DNA from: Dipylidium caninum
Lineage: Eukaryota; Platyhelminthes; Cestoda; Cyclophyllidea; Dipylidiidae
Length of the DNA stretch: 64,000 nucleotides
Reading direction: 5' to 3'
Assembly (NCBI GenBank): GCA_017562135.1
Contig: QEYB01001053.1
Location: forward strand, 930,001 to 994,000
The translations under genes were made by a program, and so were the position numbers. Below, piece by piece: positions 47,288-60,109 of this stretch (positions are counted from its first letter, which is position 1; each line of letters starts with the position of its first letter). The notes below the pieces were generated by a model that saw only the letters and a program-made list of their open reading frames with translations, searched no databases and was not told the origin of the DNA.

Positions 47288-49375
47288 ATTACTTGATGCA
47301 CAACCACTGCTGCTGACGGAATGTTAGTATCCCAAATTCTCGGCATTCACCTGCTTCCCTCTTCGGCTGCAACACTTGACCGTGAATGGCCTCGTCTCTA
47401 CCGTCCTTGTACTCAAACGATATTTACAATAATATTCACCTTTCAGCAATGCCTGTCTGCTGACACTTCGCAAAGGAGACGATAGAGTGGGAAAAATAAC
47501 TGTAGGAGCAGCCTATAACAAGAGTATCTTGGCAATATTTGTTATCGGGGGGAAATTTAATGCAAGCCACTTGTTGCGGTAAGCTGATGCACGTCTGAGG
47601 ACCTGTTAAAAGCAATGGTGACTTTAGAAGTCTCAATGATCTGCTTTTTTATTCTTCAGCTGTAATGTCAAGGGGTGGACAGAGTAGAAGACAACTTGGC
47701 ATAGTGAGTGGGGAATACTCAGCCGTACTAGATTGGATTGTGAGCGAGATTAGGTTCTCTTATTGCAGAGGCTATTGGTTCTTACATTCCTCTATACCTT
47801 CGACATTTTAATAACAAATTATCATATGTTTTGCTTGAAGACAATCCGCAAAATTGCATCTAAATGCCCCAGAGGTTACTAGATGACGTTAGGGTATGTC
47901 CATTCTGTTAACGTAGTGAGATCACAGAAACCCCAATGTTGCATGTGCATGAGTGGAGGCTTAGTTGCTGAAGTTTGGCACCTAGCATCGTTCCTCGTCA
48001 TTACTAGACATAAATATATTATACAGACTTTCATGGAGAAAAATAGAAATATGATTAATACGAACGCCGTATTTTGCCCAACCTTTGCCAATTCCGCGAT
48101 TAGTCAAAGTGGCACATTCTCGCAGCCTATCTCCTTCACCCCTTCGAGGCTGCATTAGGAGAGATCATGCGGACGGGAGCCCCAGTTATTATGGTAAAGT
48201 TATAATGATCACGGAGAATTTGTAGAAACTTGTAGAAACGCACCCCCGGAAAGTTATCTAGCTGGAAATCAACACTCAAATACAGAAAAGTTAACATAAA
48301 TCGCAACAGCAGTTGCCACGCCATTACATTATTCTGCACTATAGTTAACGAGGCAAACAAAAAATTAGAGGTAGTGCAGATGGGAACACCCAGCCATTTG
48401 AAAAAATGACATCGGCTCATGAGAAAATTTGTGGATTGAAAGCATTTACTAATGTCGCAGGCGAACTGCATTCTTACTCTGCTGAGTTATCATCCATTAA
48501 TTCCAGTTAGAAAGCATTTTTGGAAAGTTGTATAATTAAAAAAGCCACCAACCTCTTAAACTAAACTCATATTTACAAGCAAAACTCTACATCAAAAAAT
48601 ATGTTGATCTTGCTGCAAGGCATTCAATTGCACTTTCACAATACCGCAAGGTCATCATTTGTGTTGTTTGTGTGCGTAGCTGGTCGGTAGCCACACTCGC
48701 TCCTGTTTTGTTAGTTTCTTTGCTATTGGAATGCGCTGTTAATTCCAAACGACATTCACTTAGCTTTCTAGTTACAGTCATCCTAAATTATGCCCGATCG
48801 TCTGTTTCGTGTCATCCTTTACAACGGCGATGAGTTACCGAGCCTATTCATTTTGCCCATGTTTGATTTGTATATCAACCCATCAATTTCCTAAAGTAAG
48901 AGATTGCCGACTAGGCTGTTCAACCCGACTAGGAAGATTTTGGTTGCAGTGTTGCTTATAGCAGAGGAGTCTACGACCTTATTGTACAAACATTTCGAAT
49001 GTAATTCCCTTCTGCAAAATACAGTCATTAGTGGTCACAATGTTTATTACCTGGTGTGGAGATCGGCATGACCTTGTTGAGAAAGAAGCCTTGCATGTAC
49101 ACTTATGCCTCCATAGACGACAACCGAGTCGACACGAGGTAATCATGTGTAAGATAACTGACTTGCGTCGTAATGACTCGGCTTCAAAGATATCTGATAA
49201 TACGGACTCCAACGAGATTGAGATTCGACACTATTATCGCGTGTTTAACTGATATTCTTAATGCAGGGTTTTATAATGCGGAAAGATCATTCCTGTCAAT
49301 AAGATACTACGCTTTTTTTATAAAGAATTCTCTGTTTTGAAAATACCGTACTTTATTCCAAAAGTTGAACTTCTG
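47288..49375. other. Intergenic region, AT-rich
   Basis: 2.1 kb between the LHFPL gene and the truncated GLMP copy. No domain-bearing frame and no repeat recognised. Confidence 0.5.
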
Positions 49376-49826
49376 TTGTTTCAGCGCGACAGCAACGAAT
49401 CTCAAGACCAGTCGAGATGACATGTCGTCGGCTCAGCAGCTCGTGGACTAGTTGTCAAATGTTCTCTTGCAACTTCTTTCATCCATTTCATGTATGGACC
49501 TCCTGAATTTCAGTTTCGGCGACACTGTCGATGGATTTCATCTGACATCGAAAACGTTGATTGTTGAGTGATTTGCACCACTGTGGTTTTACAGAACTCT
49601 TTCCCTTGCCTTGGGCTCTCCACCACGTCCATATCACTCACCACTCATTTGGGTGATGCTGTCCGCGTCGATCGCACTAGTGGTGGCGGCCTTGTGCACC
49701 TTGTTGTACTTGACTACGCATTCCTGTCGCAGACGCAATGATGGTTATGTGCGATCTTCGCTCAATGACATCGAGGATGTTGGAGGCGAGTCTGCACAAG
49801 GGTTTCCCCCAGTACTGCAAATATGA
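49376..49826 (+). pseudogene. Truncated GLMP copy: decayed exon 4 and near-intact exon 5
   Basis: 49376-49568 aligns with exon 4 of the GLMP gene at 57062-57270 but has many substitutions and deletions and an early in-frame stop. 49595-49826 is exon 5, almost identical to 57941-58172, encoding the single membrane helix (PLIWVMLSASIALVVAALCT) and the tail ending PPVLQI. The intron between them is about 32 nt here against 670 nt in the complete gene. Exons 1-3 are absent. It probably makes no protein. Confidence 0.85.
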
Positions 49827-50320
49827 TACACCAGTAAAATCGTGTTTGAGCAGTCTTGTTTTCTTTGCAATATTGAATGTCAGGGGATGCAGTTGTCGGC
49901 CGCTGTCGCTGTTCTATTTGGGCTGTGAGGGGAGACCGAATAGTTGGGAGTTGGAAGTGAAATCGAGTGGTGGGAGATGGTGGGGTTTGGTGTCGAAGCG
50001 CTCGCGTTTCTTGAATGTCTCGTTTATCTCTCGGGACTTTTGCTTAGACATTGTATCGACTTAAACGAAGCACTGTTGTTCATCGTGCGCTAGGTGGGAT
50101 ACGTCTTACGGCTTAGAGCGATAGAAACCTGGTCAGTAAGTGGCAGACGTAACACAGAAAGTCAAAATGCGATGACGAGGAAGAAGTCATACAAATGCCA
50201 TAACTTATGCAATTTCAACTTCTCGCCTCAGTACTTCGTCTCGTCATTGTCAGATAATGCGAATTACTTCTTACCATTCGTCCGCTATGACGGGCGCACG
50301 GGAATAAGACTGTGCGGCGG
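49376..50320 (+). repeat. Direct duplication of the GLMP 3' region, upstream copy
   Basis: Same orientation as about 57062-58600. The core 49599-50054 aligns without gaps to 57945-58400, and I count two mismatches by eye in 456 bases. Similarity then falls but can be traced to about 50320 (shared 'atgcaatt...caacttctc' and 'cacgggaataag'). The near-identity covers exon 5 and 3' flank, while exon 4 has decayed, so the two halves have different histories. Confidence 0.88.
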
Positions 50321-51468
50321 ACATATTTTCCTCAATAATACTCATTGTGCCCCGGTAATCCATTAATGCTCGCAATCGTACGACTTTGTGTCTAGATTTT
50401 TTTCCAAGTTGCGCCCAGATTCCTAGATTTGGACCAGAAAGACCGTCACCGCGTTTGTTGGCGTAGAAAGGAACGAATGAATGGCCGCAAGTTAAACACC
50501 GATCAAATGACTTCCAATTGCTATTAGCACAAAATCAACCGAGCTTAGATAGAGTATTCCCTGGACAACCCCCATTATTGATAAGGTGGCAGTGGAGGGA
50601 GAGCTCTCTACCCCATGAGAAACTATTCTCATAGGAAAGAAACTCCTGGGTTAAGAAAATCCGAAATTTTAGGATCCTAGTATTTATACTGATTCATTGG
50701 GTACTAATGGCTTTTCATGTCCTATACGGCGTCAGTCAAGCTGTTATGTTTTTGCGAATGACCTCCATAGTAGTGTACTGTGAAGGCTGACAGCGTGCTC
50801 CATTTTATTTCAACGCCAAATTTAACCAAATAATACAGCAAAACTAAACTAATTTCCTTTTGATTAACAATATTGGTGATTGGACACCCAAGTTAGTTTA
50901 TGTATGGTTGATGAATTTGGAGATTAGAACGATGCAAAAGTTGTTTTATGCACCCACGGTCTTGACAACGAGTGGCCATGAACCTATAGCGCACCCGCGA
51001 TTATATATAGTTGTGGGTGGTTAGGTTTTCTGACGATACAGCATTGGAATTTAACATGGTACAGTCCTTTTTCACACAAGTCCTTAAGTTGGCTGTTGTT
51101 TGACTTATATATTTCATCACACGAGTGTTGGAGCAGAATTATTATTTGTACCCAAAATTAGGTCATGTGAAGACCACGCTGTTTACGGCAACCTACGCAT
51201 TTACTTGACACTTAGGAAACCGGCCAATCTTTCTATTAGGATAGCCACCCAAATTGTTTCATCGCATATAACGACAAAAGAATTTGCAACTGGGCATTTT
51301 ATAGTATGATATCTTAAGATCCTGTTTTTGTGATGATCTGTTTTTTCAACCCTACTTCTGCCAAATAAAGTCAAATCCTGTGCCCTTATTTTAAATTTAC
51401 CAACGCCGTGCGAAACTATAAATAGTGAGGTTACTTATTTTGACGACGTTGTATAATTTGTGGTGACG
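50321..51468. other. Intergenic region upstream of the roadblock gene
   Basis: 1.1 kb, AT-rich; a palindrome-like 'tatatatag' at about 51002-51011 is of no clear meaning. No exon supported. Confidence 0.45.
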
Positions 51469-52091
51469 ATGATCGGTCCCTATAAATTTCTAAAACTTCA
51501 GAGTCGTGGAATTCCGAAAGAGGGAAAGGTATGCCTATTTGTTGTATACTTTATCGAATGTTTGTTGCCACTCAATTTGCGTTATTGGTAACCTTGTTGA
51601 TCATATAACACATTTTAATCCGCGCAACGTTTAGTCGGAGGCTGATGAAATTGTTAAAAGACTTCGAACCTATCCAGGGGTTGTCGGTGTAATAGTTTCC
51701 AACAGAGAAGGTTAGAAAGTTTGATGTTGTTGAGTTGTTGTTATCCATTTCTGCTGCTGTATGCATAACTGTGGTTTATGCGTTAGTCGCAGTGGCTCTT
51801 ACTCTTATAAAATTCTAGGAGTTCCCATTCGGACAACGCTTGAGAACAAACTGACGGTCCATTACTGTGGCTTGCTTCAGGGCTTATTGAATAAGTCTTT
51901 CACTGTAGTAAAAGACTTCGACCCTAGCAATGAACTCACTTTTCTACGTGTTCGGAGCAAAAAACAAGAGATAATGATCGCCCCACGTATGCTTACTTGT
52001 TTGTTATTGGAGGAGGAATTTGCATACATTATAAGATCTTTTCCTTATTTCAGAACGCGAGTTCCTATTGATTGTGATTCAGAAGGCATAA
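51469..52091 (+). CDS. DYNLRB: Dynein light chain, roadblock/LC7 type
   Basis: Light chain that binds the dynein intermediate chain and helps to assemble cytoplasmic and axonemal dynein. Exons 51469-51528, 51635-51710, 51819-51986 and 52054-52091 join in phase to 113 residues; introns are 106, 108 and 67 nt. Core sequence: [20 protein letters not shown], then [34 protein letters not shown], and LLIVIQKA at the end, all matching the 96-residue family. Exon 1 adds 20 residues ([20 protein letters not shown]) not found in typical members. Its ATG, donor and phase are good, but an alternative start cannot be excluded. Flatworms often have several roadblock paralogues, so the exact orthology is open. 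It lies between the two GLMP 3' copies. Confidence 0.93.
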
Positions 52092-53475
52092 TTCATATTT
52101 GCTACATGTCTTGCATCTCTTATGACATTCTTCTTGCTCTGAATCGAAAGTATATTTGTCCTTGCATCCGGTCGCCATCATCATTCTACCACACCCATTG
52201 ATGACGTAATGTGTCCTACTGATTTTGTTGTCAAACGATATCCCATTAAGAACAGTAGATATTAACAAGATTTTAGACTTACCATTCAGTTGCTGTCGAG
52301 TTACGGCACCATAACGCTGAGCCGAATCACCAGTGAAGGCTGAATCATTTGCATTATAATACAAGTGGTGGTATAATGAATTCTGGAGAGTTGTAAATAA
52401 CGGCGATTAGGTAGTATGAGAAGGAAGTCCTGACATTTCTTACGAGCGTGGGACCTTAACTCTTACCAGTCAATAGTCAATTTTACTAATAAATAATTTC
52501 TGAAATTAGAGCAGTGAAATAGCAGAATTCCCGGGAGAGAGGTCGAATTGCATCGGAGAAGTCAAAAGTGGCGCTGAAGCCAGCAAGGCTTTGAGGACTG
52601 CCACACAATTACAGTAGAAGTGTATGCAATTTCCGGGGAAGGGTCAGTGGATTTTGAGAGCTTATCAAACATCCATGTTGGTGGCAATTTTAAATAGTGC
52701 GTGACTGTTACCACGGCAAGAAATAAATTACTCGGAAATATGTCTTCTTACTTCACTTTCTTTTGCTTCTTTACGTCTCGACAGACTTCATTTAATAGCA
52801 GTGTTTTCATAAACACAGCAAAGGTCAGAAGAGAGAGAGGCAGCATGAAGAAGCACTAGTGGGGCAGTTACTAGGGCGTTAAATGCATGCCTCGCCTCCA
52901 ATTTAATTTTGATATCTTTCTGCCTATGTCGGACTGCGAAATTATTCTGTTGTATGTAGTCTGGTGCATCGACTGCTTAATTCCCAACTCCGTCGAACCT
53001 ACATCCAGCAGTCTCAAATCCATGTCCTCGTGCGGTGTAGGCTAGTATGATCGAGTTCTATTCTCCGGATACCACAATAATATGGCTTTCACCGATTAAT
53101 CACAACGTCTTTGCAAGAGACGAAGTATATACCAATGAGGTGTCAAGGTAGTGATCTCTCTATAATCCTACCTGGATGTGATTCGTCACTCCACTTTGGG
53201 TGTCACGGGTAAAAATTTGGATTGTCTCGAGAGGAAGGTACGACCCAATAAAGGAAAGTGGAATACTAACCCATGTGTGTCGGTGACAAAAAAGCTGTTC
53301 GACAAAATCAGCCAACCGAGGAGTTAGGGAGGCAACAAATTTTTTGACCGACGAAATTGCACCTTAAACTCCACTGTCTTGAAGACTATCACATGGAATG
53401 GAGGACAGTTTCACAAACGGCAGTTTAATTGCCCACTTGCGATGCTCGTGAGTTCTCCTTAAAGGCTATCCACAG
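52092..53475. other. Region between roadblock and the next exon; no gene assigned
   Basis: 1.4 kb. Upstream exons of the gene ending at 53702 should lie here or within the roadblock neighbourhood. I could not pick any with confidence. Confidence 0.4.
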
Positions 53476-53702
53476 GTAGATCTACTTACGAGATCAATGT
53501 GGAAGAGTCAGGTTGGTACCTGCGAGGCGTTAATGTACGCACTCCCCACGCTCTTGATGTTGAAAAATGCAGCAAGCTCCGTCGCGTAGCTCGCCTGCGT
53601 AAAATGCGTCTCAGATGTAATGCCGATCTAGAAGAAGCAAGAGGAAGGCTGCAGTTAACATTGAACGGTGTTGATAACTTACAATTGAATATACACACGT
53701 GA
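53476..53702 (+). CDS. Terminal exon of an unidentified coiled-coil protein
   Basis: After a CCACAG acceptor a frame of about 75 codons stays open to TGA at 53702: it includes INVEESGWYLRGVNVRTP, then a basic and acidic helix (KLRRVARLRKMRLRC, DLEEARGRLQLTL) that suits a coiled coil. Codon use and the acceptor make it a likely real last exon (phase 1 upstream). The family is not recognised and upstream exons are not identified, so the strand and end are reasonably certain but the gene is not. Confidence 0.45.
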
Positions 53703-54344
53703 ATATTCCAAAAATGAAACGAGGTGGCCCAAAAAAGTTAAAGTATAAGCCTTGGGAAAGTGATGAGGTCTCTGTCTGACTGATAGATGGCGCTTCGAAT
53801 GTTTTTGAGTTGCAGACGCTCAGCGCATCAGCAATGGGCGAAAAGCAGGGTTCGTGAAGCCCATCAGAAAGTGCGATGTTCCAACAGTCCGTTAGTTAGA
53901 GTTTAGTTGGTGACCTAGCAAGCCTTTTGGCTGACACCGCAAGATGAAAGAGTTCCTAATGTGAAAAAACCACCAAGCCAACTAGCTGGGCCGGTGCGAA
54001 TATACTGGGATAAGACAGCCGCCTGAAATCGTGTCACGGAATACGACAGCTGAATGTCATTATGATTAATTTGATATCTCAATGTGTACATCTCCTGGAA
54101 CCTCATGAAGGTGTCAACATGTGGCACCAAACCGTTAGCATGCAAATTCAGATGCACAAATGGAAAATCTTACAATTGTCTCAATGGTTCATTATTGCAA
54201 AATCAAACTTTTTTGTTTTGTATATAATAAATAATGTTTCTTGTACCAATGAAAACGTTGCACGAAAATGGCTGTCCAAGTTTATATCGTATCAGAATTT
54301 TCATTAATTTAGCTAGACCGTTGACGGCGTCAAGGTCAATCGTT

Positions 54345-57300
54345 ATGCCGTCGCTCAAGCCACCTGGACATTTTCGATTCTCGCTCTGTGTGATTCTTTT
54401 AACGTTTTTTCCGAACACACTTCCCAAATCGGAGCCTACTTTTGATAATACAAACGAGGCAACCCTTTCAGCGTCCTTGAATCCTGGTTGCGACACCTGT
54501 TCATCGCCTCCTATTTCGCTTTTCTACGTTTCTTATCGCGGACGAGAAACTTCTGCTCATTTCATTGTCTCTGTACTTAAGGAGCAGAGCGTACCATCAT
54601 TATTCATAAGTGAAGGACCAACTACCTCTACTGTGAAGTTTAACTGGGATGCTATTTTGGCCAGGAACATGTCAAACGCCTCTGTGATTTTGGAGAATGG
54701 TTCATTCTCCGGAGTGGCTTTTCCAACTGTAATTTTCAGCTTCCACTTTTGACAGTTTTACGGTCATAGCTTTTGTTGCTTACTATTTTGTTTTATTGTA
54801 GCTTTTTCAATACGATGATCTAAATGACGTCGCAGATATTTCAAAATTTGTCGGTGATATCTTCAGGTTCCCTTTACATCAATGCTTTTGGTTTGTGCCC
54901 AAATGGCAGTCGAAACCAGACCTAATAACTGGGTTGCTATCGATTGTGCTGAGCTGTAATGATACTAGGATTCCAAAAGTTTTTGCGAACAAGGGTTTTA
55001 TTGAGATTGAGGTTGGTTTGTTACATGGTTTTCAATTATTCATGCCAATTTTCTTGTGTGATTTTAAAGGATTTGTAAGTTTCATACTCGGGTCTCGCAG
55101 GGAGTTGAACTGTGAAATATTACTAAAGGATGACTTTGTTCATGATTAATATCGAAGAGGCCCTATTTTATGTTTGGCTTTATAGACAAGAACCGTTTTG
55201 TTATAAAATCAACGGGTACAGTTGTGAAGTTTTTTGTGGTGCTATTCAATGACTGACTTGCTGCTTCTGTCACCTAGGCAAAACTGAAAACGGTGGGTCG
55301 CTAATGACACTAAAAGCTGCTTATGTAATCCGCGCTTATATCTCATTTTTTTTTATTCAAATAGGTTTGGTCATAGATTAATGAATGGATATTTTCATAA
55401 GCAGTTGGGTCATTTTTCGACGCCGGTTAACGAAGGCCGCTTCAATAGTGACCCATATAGAGTCCATGCAAATGGCCAGTTGGGATGTCACAGAATTGTC
55501 AAAGTAACCGTGCATTTAGAACCGATAATGTAATGTAATGGTGGTGATCACGAAAGAGATTAGCTATGCACGAAGGAATGATATTTGAATGTCTTTTTAA
55601 TGCTTGTACGCGCAAATTGGTTTATAATGTGGTAGGGTTTTTTGGAAAATCTCGAGGCTAGCATGAATAGTTTGGAGGAGTAGCGTAAAGGGCACTTTTC
55701 CATACTGCCTTTACGCGTGATGTGTATTTCCACTTGCTTAAATCGACTGGGTTCTTTTTATGCGTCAAGTTCATCTTTTCGGAGCGGGACCGGAATGCCG
55801 ATCGGGCGCCCTACACACTGTTGGTTGGTGGCATGTCTGTCCGAGTGAAGGTAACATTGAAACGACTTGATAATCGGTGGAAGACCGCGAGGTGGGGTCT
55901 TGGACTTGCGTTGATTGCCAATCGCAGTCTTGCTAACAACGCCGTCTTTGAAAATGCCACGTCTACCTATATTGACGATGGAGCATCACCAGGAGTGTTC
56001 AAGGTTAGTGTTCTTTTACTTGCCTCCTCAACACTGACATCGAAACCCCAGGTGATGGCAGTGGAGAGGTCATATTGGAGAAGAGATTGGTCTACATTGG
56101 TGTAGCTGGACTCAGTACTTCTACGTGTTGCCTATTGCCATCCATACATCGCCTAAGAGGTGTGAGAATGGATAGGGTAAAAGCGAAACAAATTTTCAAT
56201 TGAACAAGTTACAGCGGTCAACGCGAAAAGTGGCTTTAAAATGAACCTTATAGTAGATTTGTAAAAGTGAGTGGGGGTCGGCCTGAGTCTCATAGTTTCT
56301 TCAAATTTGTATGACCCCCGCCTGTATTTCATGCGAAGACATGTGAGTTAAATCAAGCCTTATTGTCGTACAATTGATACATTTGATTAGTGTGGCTGGC
56401 CCAATTTCTTAGTAGTTCACCTCGTGGGTATTTGGCTGAATGGTTCGCGCGGGTATTGATGGCCCGACCGGCAAATTGAGTTTCGATGTGAAGGAGTGGT
56501 ACAGCTTCACTTGACAGGCAAAAATTTTTTTCCTTTCGTCACGTAGAATGACAGTTCTGTGTTAGTGCTACTTCTACCCACCCCTGATCGCGAGAAGGGG
56601 TACCTTTCGCTCAAAATAGAGTTGCGTAGCATGGACATACCTGTTCGCTCCTGATTATTTGTACGGAAGGACGGCGTTGGACTACGCCTGCAATTCTTGC
56701 CATTTCACGTTTCAAAGTAAAGACGCCCACGTTATTGTGATTCGAGTAAATTGATGTACTTGAGGATACTTTCTCAGAACATCGTACGTTGAGGTGCATA
56801 TGGATGGTGTGAAACCCTCTCTTTTTTTAAAGCTTCTGTGCGTGTTAGTGGTAGGCATAAAGGAGTTTTGTTCGATACTAATGACAGACATGAAGCGTAA
56901 TATGTGCGATGACATCTGACTGGGTTTTCTTACACTCGTTAATTACATGCCCGAGCGAGAGTAACCGTAAGTTGATTTGGCCGATCAAAGGTCTGTTACC
57001 TTTGCAGGAAACGACACTGTCCCTTGACAACCGTTCCTACGTGTCATGGGTGCCCGTCTGTTATGTCAGCGCGACGACAACCGACCTCAAGAACAGTCGA
57101 GGTGTCAAATCGTCAGCTCAGCAGCCCTTGGACAAGCTGTCAAAAGAGTCTCTTGTAACTTCCCTCGTCCCTTTCGTGTATGGATCAGGGCCCGTCTCCA
57201 TCCGGCAGTTGAATATCAGTTTTGGCGACTCGGGTGATGGATTCTATTCTGCATCGAAATACGTTGATTGGTGAGTGACCTGCATCTGGGAGAAATTTGC

Positions 57301-58172
57301 CCTGGTGGCATATGAGGCGTTCAGGTCACTATTTCGTCGACCAAGTGATTGAAGTGTAGTGTGTAGCAAAGTAGTTGAACCAATGCAATGTTTGTATGAT
57401 GTTTAAGGCCATCACATGAGCTATTGAGCTAATCTCGCCAAGGTCAGTTTGACCGGTGGGGTGTTTTCGTTGTACAGTCGCCCCTCGTGGGCGACAGGAT
57501 GCGTGAGCGACTCTACCAACCGTAGGACCTGAGAGTGAGTCTTTCCGGGCATCTATGGTCTCATTCTGGGTGGAGGGAGGGGGGAGGGGGAGGTGTGACC
57601 GGCAGTCATGTTGGTTTAGTTGCGCCGTTCATTCCGTTCACCGTAAACGGCTCTCCCAGGGCTCTTTGTGTTCACTCCGTGTGGCCTGCAAACACTCTCC
57701 TTCCCCGTTGTATGGCGACCAGGCCTAATCAGCCCCAACTCCTGGACTGCATGACCGGGGGGGGGGGGGGGCTGGGGGTGTACGGAGTGTGCTGTAACAC
57801 ATTTAAGGACACGACCGACTTGCGACGCGCGCGTCGAGTGTGTTGTTGTCTTTAGCCGAGTCTTGCGTCTCATGTAATTCGAATGTTCGAGGACTCAGTT
57901 GAAACAGTCGTTCGTTTCTTTTCTGTCTCCGGTTTAACAGGTCACTTTCCCTTGCCCTGGGCTCTCCACCACGTCCATATCACTCACCACTCATTTGGGT
58001 GATGCTGTCCGCGTCGATCGCACTAGTGGTGGCGGCCTTGTGCACCTTGTTGTACTTGACTACGCATTCCTGTCGCAGACGCAATGATGGTTATGTGCGA
58101 TCTTCGCTCAATGACATCGAGGATGTTGGAGGCGAGTCTGCACAAGGGTTTCCCCCAGTACTGCAAATATGA
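54345..58172 (+). CDS. GLMP: Glycosylated lysosomal membrane protein (GLMP/NCU-G1) homologue
   Basis: Five exons, 54345-54728, 54802-55011, 55770-56003, 57008-57270 and 57941-58172, join in phase to 440 residues (human 406). GLMP is a heavily glycosylated type I lysosomal membrane protein that stabilises the transporter MFSD1. A leader at about 1-30 (FSLCVILLTFFP) is followed by a luminal domain with several N-x-S/T sites (NMSN, NGSF, NRSL, NATS, NRSY, NISF). Blocks matching the family: STVKFNWDAILARN, LFQYDDLNDVAD, TLKRLDNRWKTARWGLGLAL, YIDDGASPGVFK, VSWVPVCYVS and LNISFGDSGDGFYSASKY. The last exon holds one membrane helix (about 380-404) and a 36-residue tail (NDGYVRSSLNDIEDV). All frames are open. 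Exon 5 and 3' flank are duplicated at 49595-50320. Confidence 0.87.
56004..57007. other. Third intron of GLMP
   Basis: 1.0 kb between exons 3 and 4 (donor AAG/GTTAGTG, acceptor TTTGCAG). No nested gene seen. Confidence 0.55.
57271..57940. other. Fourth intron of GLMP with G15 run
   Basis: 670 nt, against about 32 nt in the truncated upstream copy, so about 640 nt was gained here or lost there. It contains a G-rich stretch (57563-57592) and an uninterrupted run of 15 G at 57757-57771 followed by more G-tracts, which can form a quadruplex and is prone to length error. Confidence 0.7.
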
Positions 58173-58600
58173 TACACCAGTAAAATCGTGTTTGAGCAAT
58201 CTTGTTTTCTTTGCAATATTGAATGTCAGGGGATGCAGTTGTCGGCCGCTGTCGCTGTTCTATTTGGGCTGTGAGGGGAGACCGAATAGTTGGGAGTTGG
58301 AAGTGAAATCGAGTGGTGGGAGATGGTGGGGTTTGGTGTCGAAGCGCTCGCGTTTCTTGAATGTCTCGTTTATCTCTCGGGACTTTTGCTTAGACATTGT
58401 GTCGGCTCAGACGAAGCATTTATCAATGAGTTGTGTCTGGCGAGGAGGAAGACGCGTTTCCTCTTGTGGGCTACAACTGACGCAATAACTCATGCAATTC
58501 CAACTTCTCACTTAAATGTGTGTTTTATTCATTGTCTAACGACGCTAATTACGCTTCACCATTTGTTTACTATGAGTGAGTCACGGGAATAAGCCTCTTT
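57945..58600 (+). repeat. Direct duplication of the GLMP 3' region, downstream copy
   Basis: Counterpart of 49599-50320. Includes exon 5 and the 3' flank of the complete GLMP gene. Confidence 0.88.
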
Positions 58601-60109
58601 GTTCCTGTTTTCAGGCTTAATCTCTTTTCGTTTTATCGTCACGTGAAAGTTTGTCTTAATCTTTGGCCTTGGCACGTTTACCATTGGTGTTGCTGACGTG
58701 ATGTTCTTTCTCGTTTATTTGCGGGACGTCCCGAGAAGTGACGCTTATTTCGACGCCACGGATTAGAAACCATGCTAGTTGTGATACATTCCTACAGGTC
58801 CATCAGTAGTGTGGACTTGTGAAGGTGTTTCATAGACGTCGAGGTTCATTTAACTCTCCTCCACCTCTTACAACACAATCACCAACTGATTAGCTGCGTT
58901 GAGGACTGAGAACGAACAAATGCTTCCATATTCTGTTCCCGTAGTAGAGGAGATTTGAACCAGAAGTGGGGGACTGCGTTAATTCGCCTCGTCAGGGGTG
59001 GAACCTCCCCGGCTACCATTAGAATGTCGATTTAGAGGCTTGAGAACGATGGGAATTTGTATTGTGACCCTCTCTGAAGACGCAAATCCCAGCAATAAAT
59101 CTTTTTCGCGGGAGAAAAGAGCGTTTATCAAAACTGTTTTTGTCCTCCAGAAACCGACCGTCCTTTAGCGAGTGAAACTTTTGGTACAGAAGCAACCCTC
59201 GGGCAAATATTCCTGCCATTTTAAGGCGGTTGGATATGGTTCAGCCTGACCTATCACCTCGCACCTTTACCACTCCATTTCTTTCTATTCGCCCCCAACT
59301 AACTTCACTTAAGGCATCACAAAATTCGGTTCGAGAATCTGCACATCTCGGCGCTCTGTGCCACCGCCGCCGCCTCCTAGGTGGTAACAGGTTGGTCATA
59401 CTTCGCACAAACTGTAAACAGACCCCTGTCTTCCGTTATTCTGTCATACGTTTAACGTCTTTGTTCCTTCCTCGTCGATTTTCCTTCTTTGATGTCTTTT
59501 GGGACGACTTGCGGTTTGTCCCCACCAGCCTTGCCCGTCTCTAGACTCTCCATTTTGCCATCACGTCTCCCCAATTCCAGATTATGCAATACACCTCTCC
59601 GCTGCAGCCCAGGCATGAGATATTGCGCTGCCGCACACCAAATGGGTGAATGCGGAAGATGCTGGAAGGAGAAGGGGAGCGGGAACCACTCCACTGTGAA
59701 GGCGAGTAAAGTGGGTTAACTTCACCCACAGGGTAGATTACAACAGCACAGAGTAGAGGGGAGAGCCATGAGATCTCGCGGGAAGGAGAGGTGAAGCGAC
59801 TAACTTGGGGGACTGGAATATGCCAAAGATGGTTCAGCACGGCATGATAATGCATTCCAAGGGAGAGTACAAGCACTGGAAACAACTCTTCCCACTCCCG
59901 CTCCACTTGACCCTACTTAGAGCCAACGCGCTTTGGTACGGCTTTGGTGCCCTTCAGAAACCCCTTCTTGACCAACCTGCCGGGGAAGAGGAAAGGAAAA
60001 TTATTCTGCCCTCCTCCTCGCCCTCTTCGTTCCCGTGTCGTCTCTAGGATTTAAACTTGTCCACAACATCGCCTGTATTGTCGGGAGAACTTTGTTAGAT
60101 CATAGTAGT
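58601..60109. other. Region between GLMP and the FN3-like fragments
   Basis: 1.5 kb. Frames of 60-120 codons occur on both strands at 59230-59906 with no domain and no convincing splice sites. Confidence 0.4.

Noticed and set aside
58084..58488. 134-codon frame, also present at 49738-50064
   Set aside because: It is a shifted frame over GLMP exon 5 and its 3' flank; it recurs only because the DNA is duplicated.
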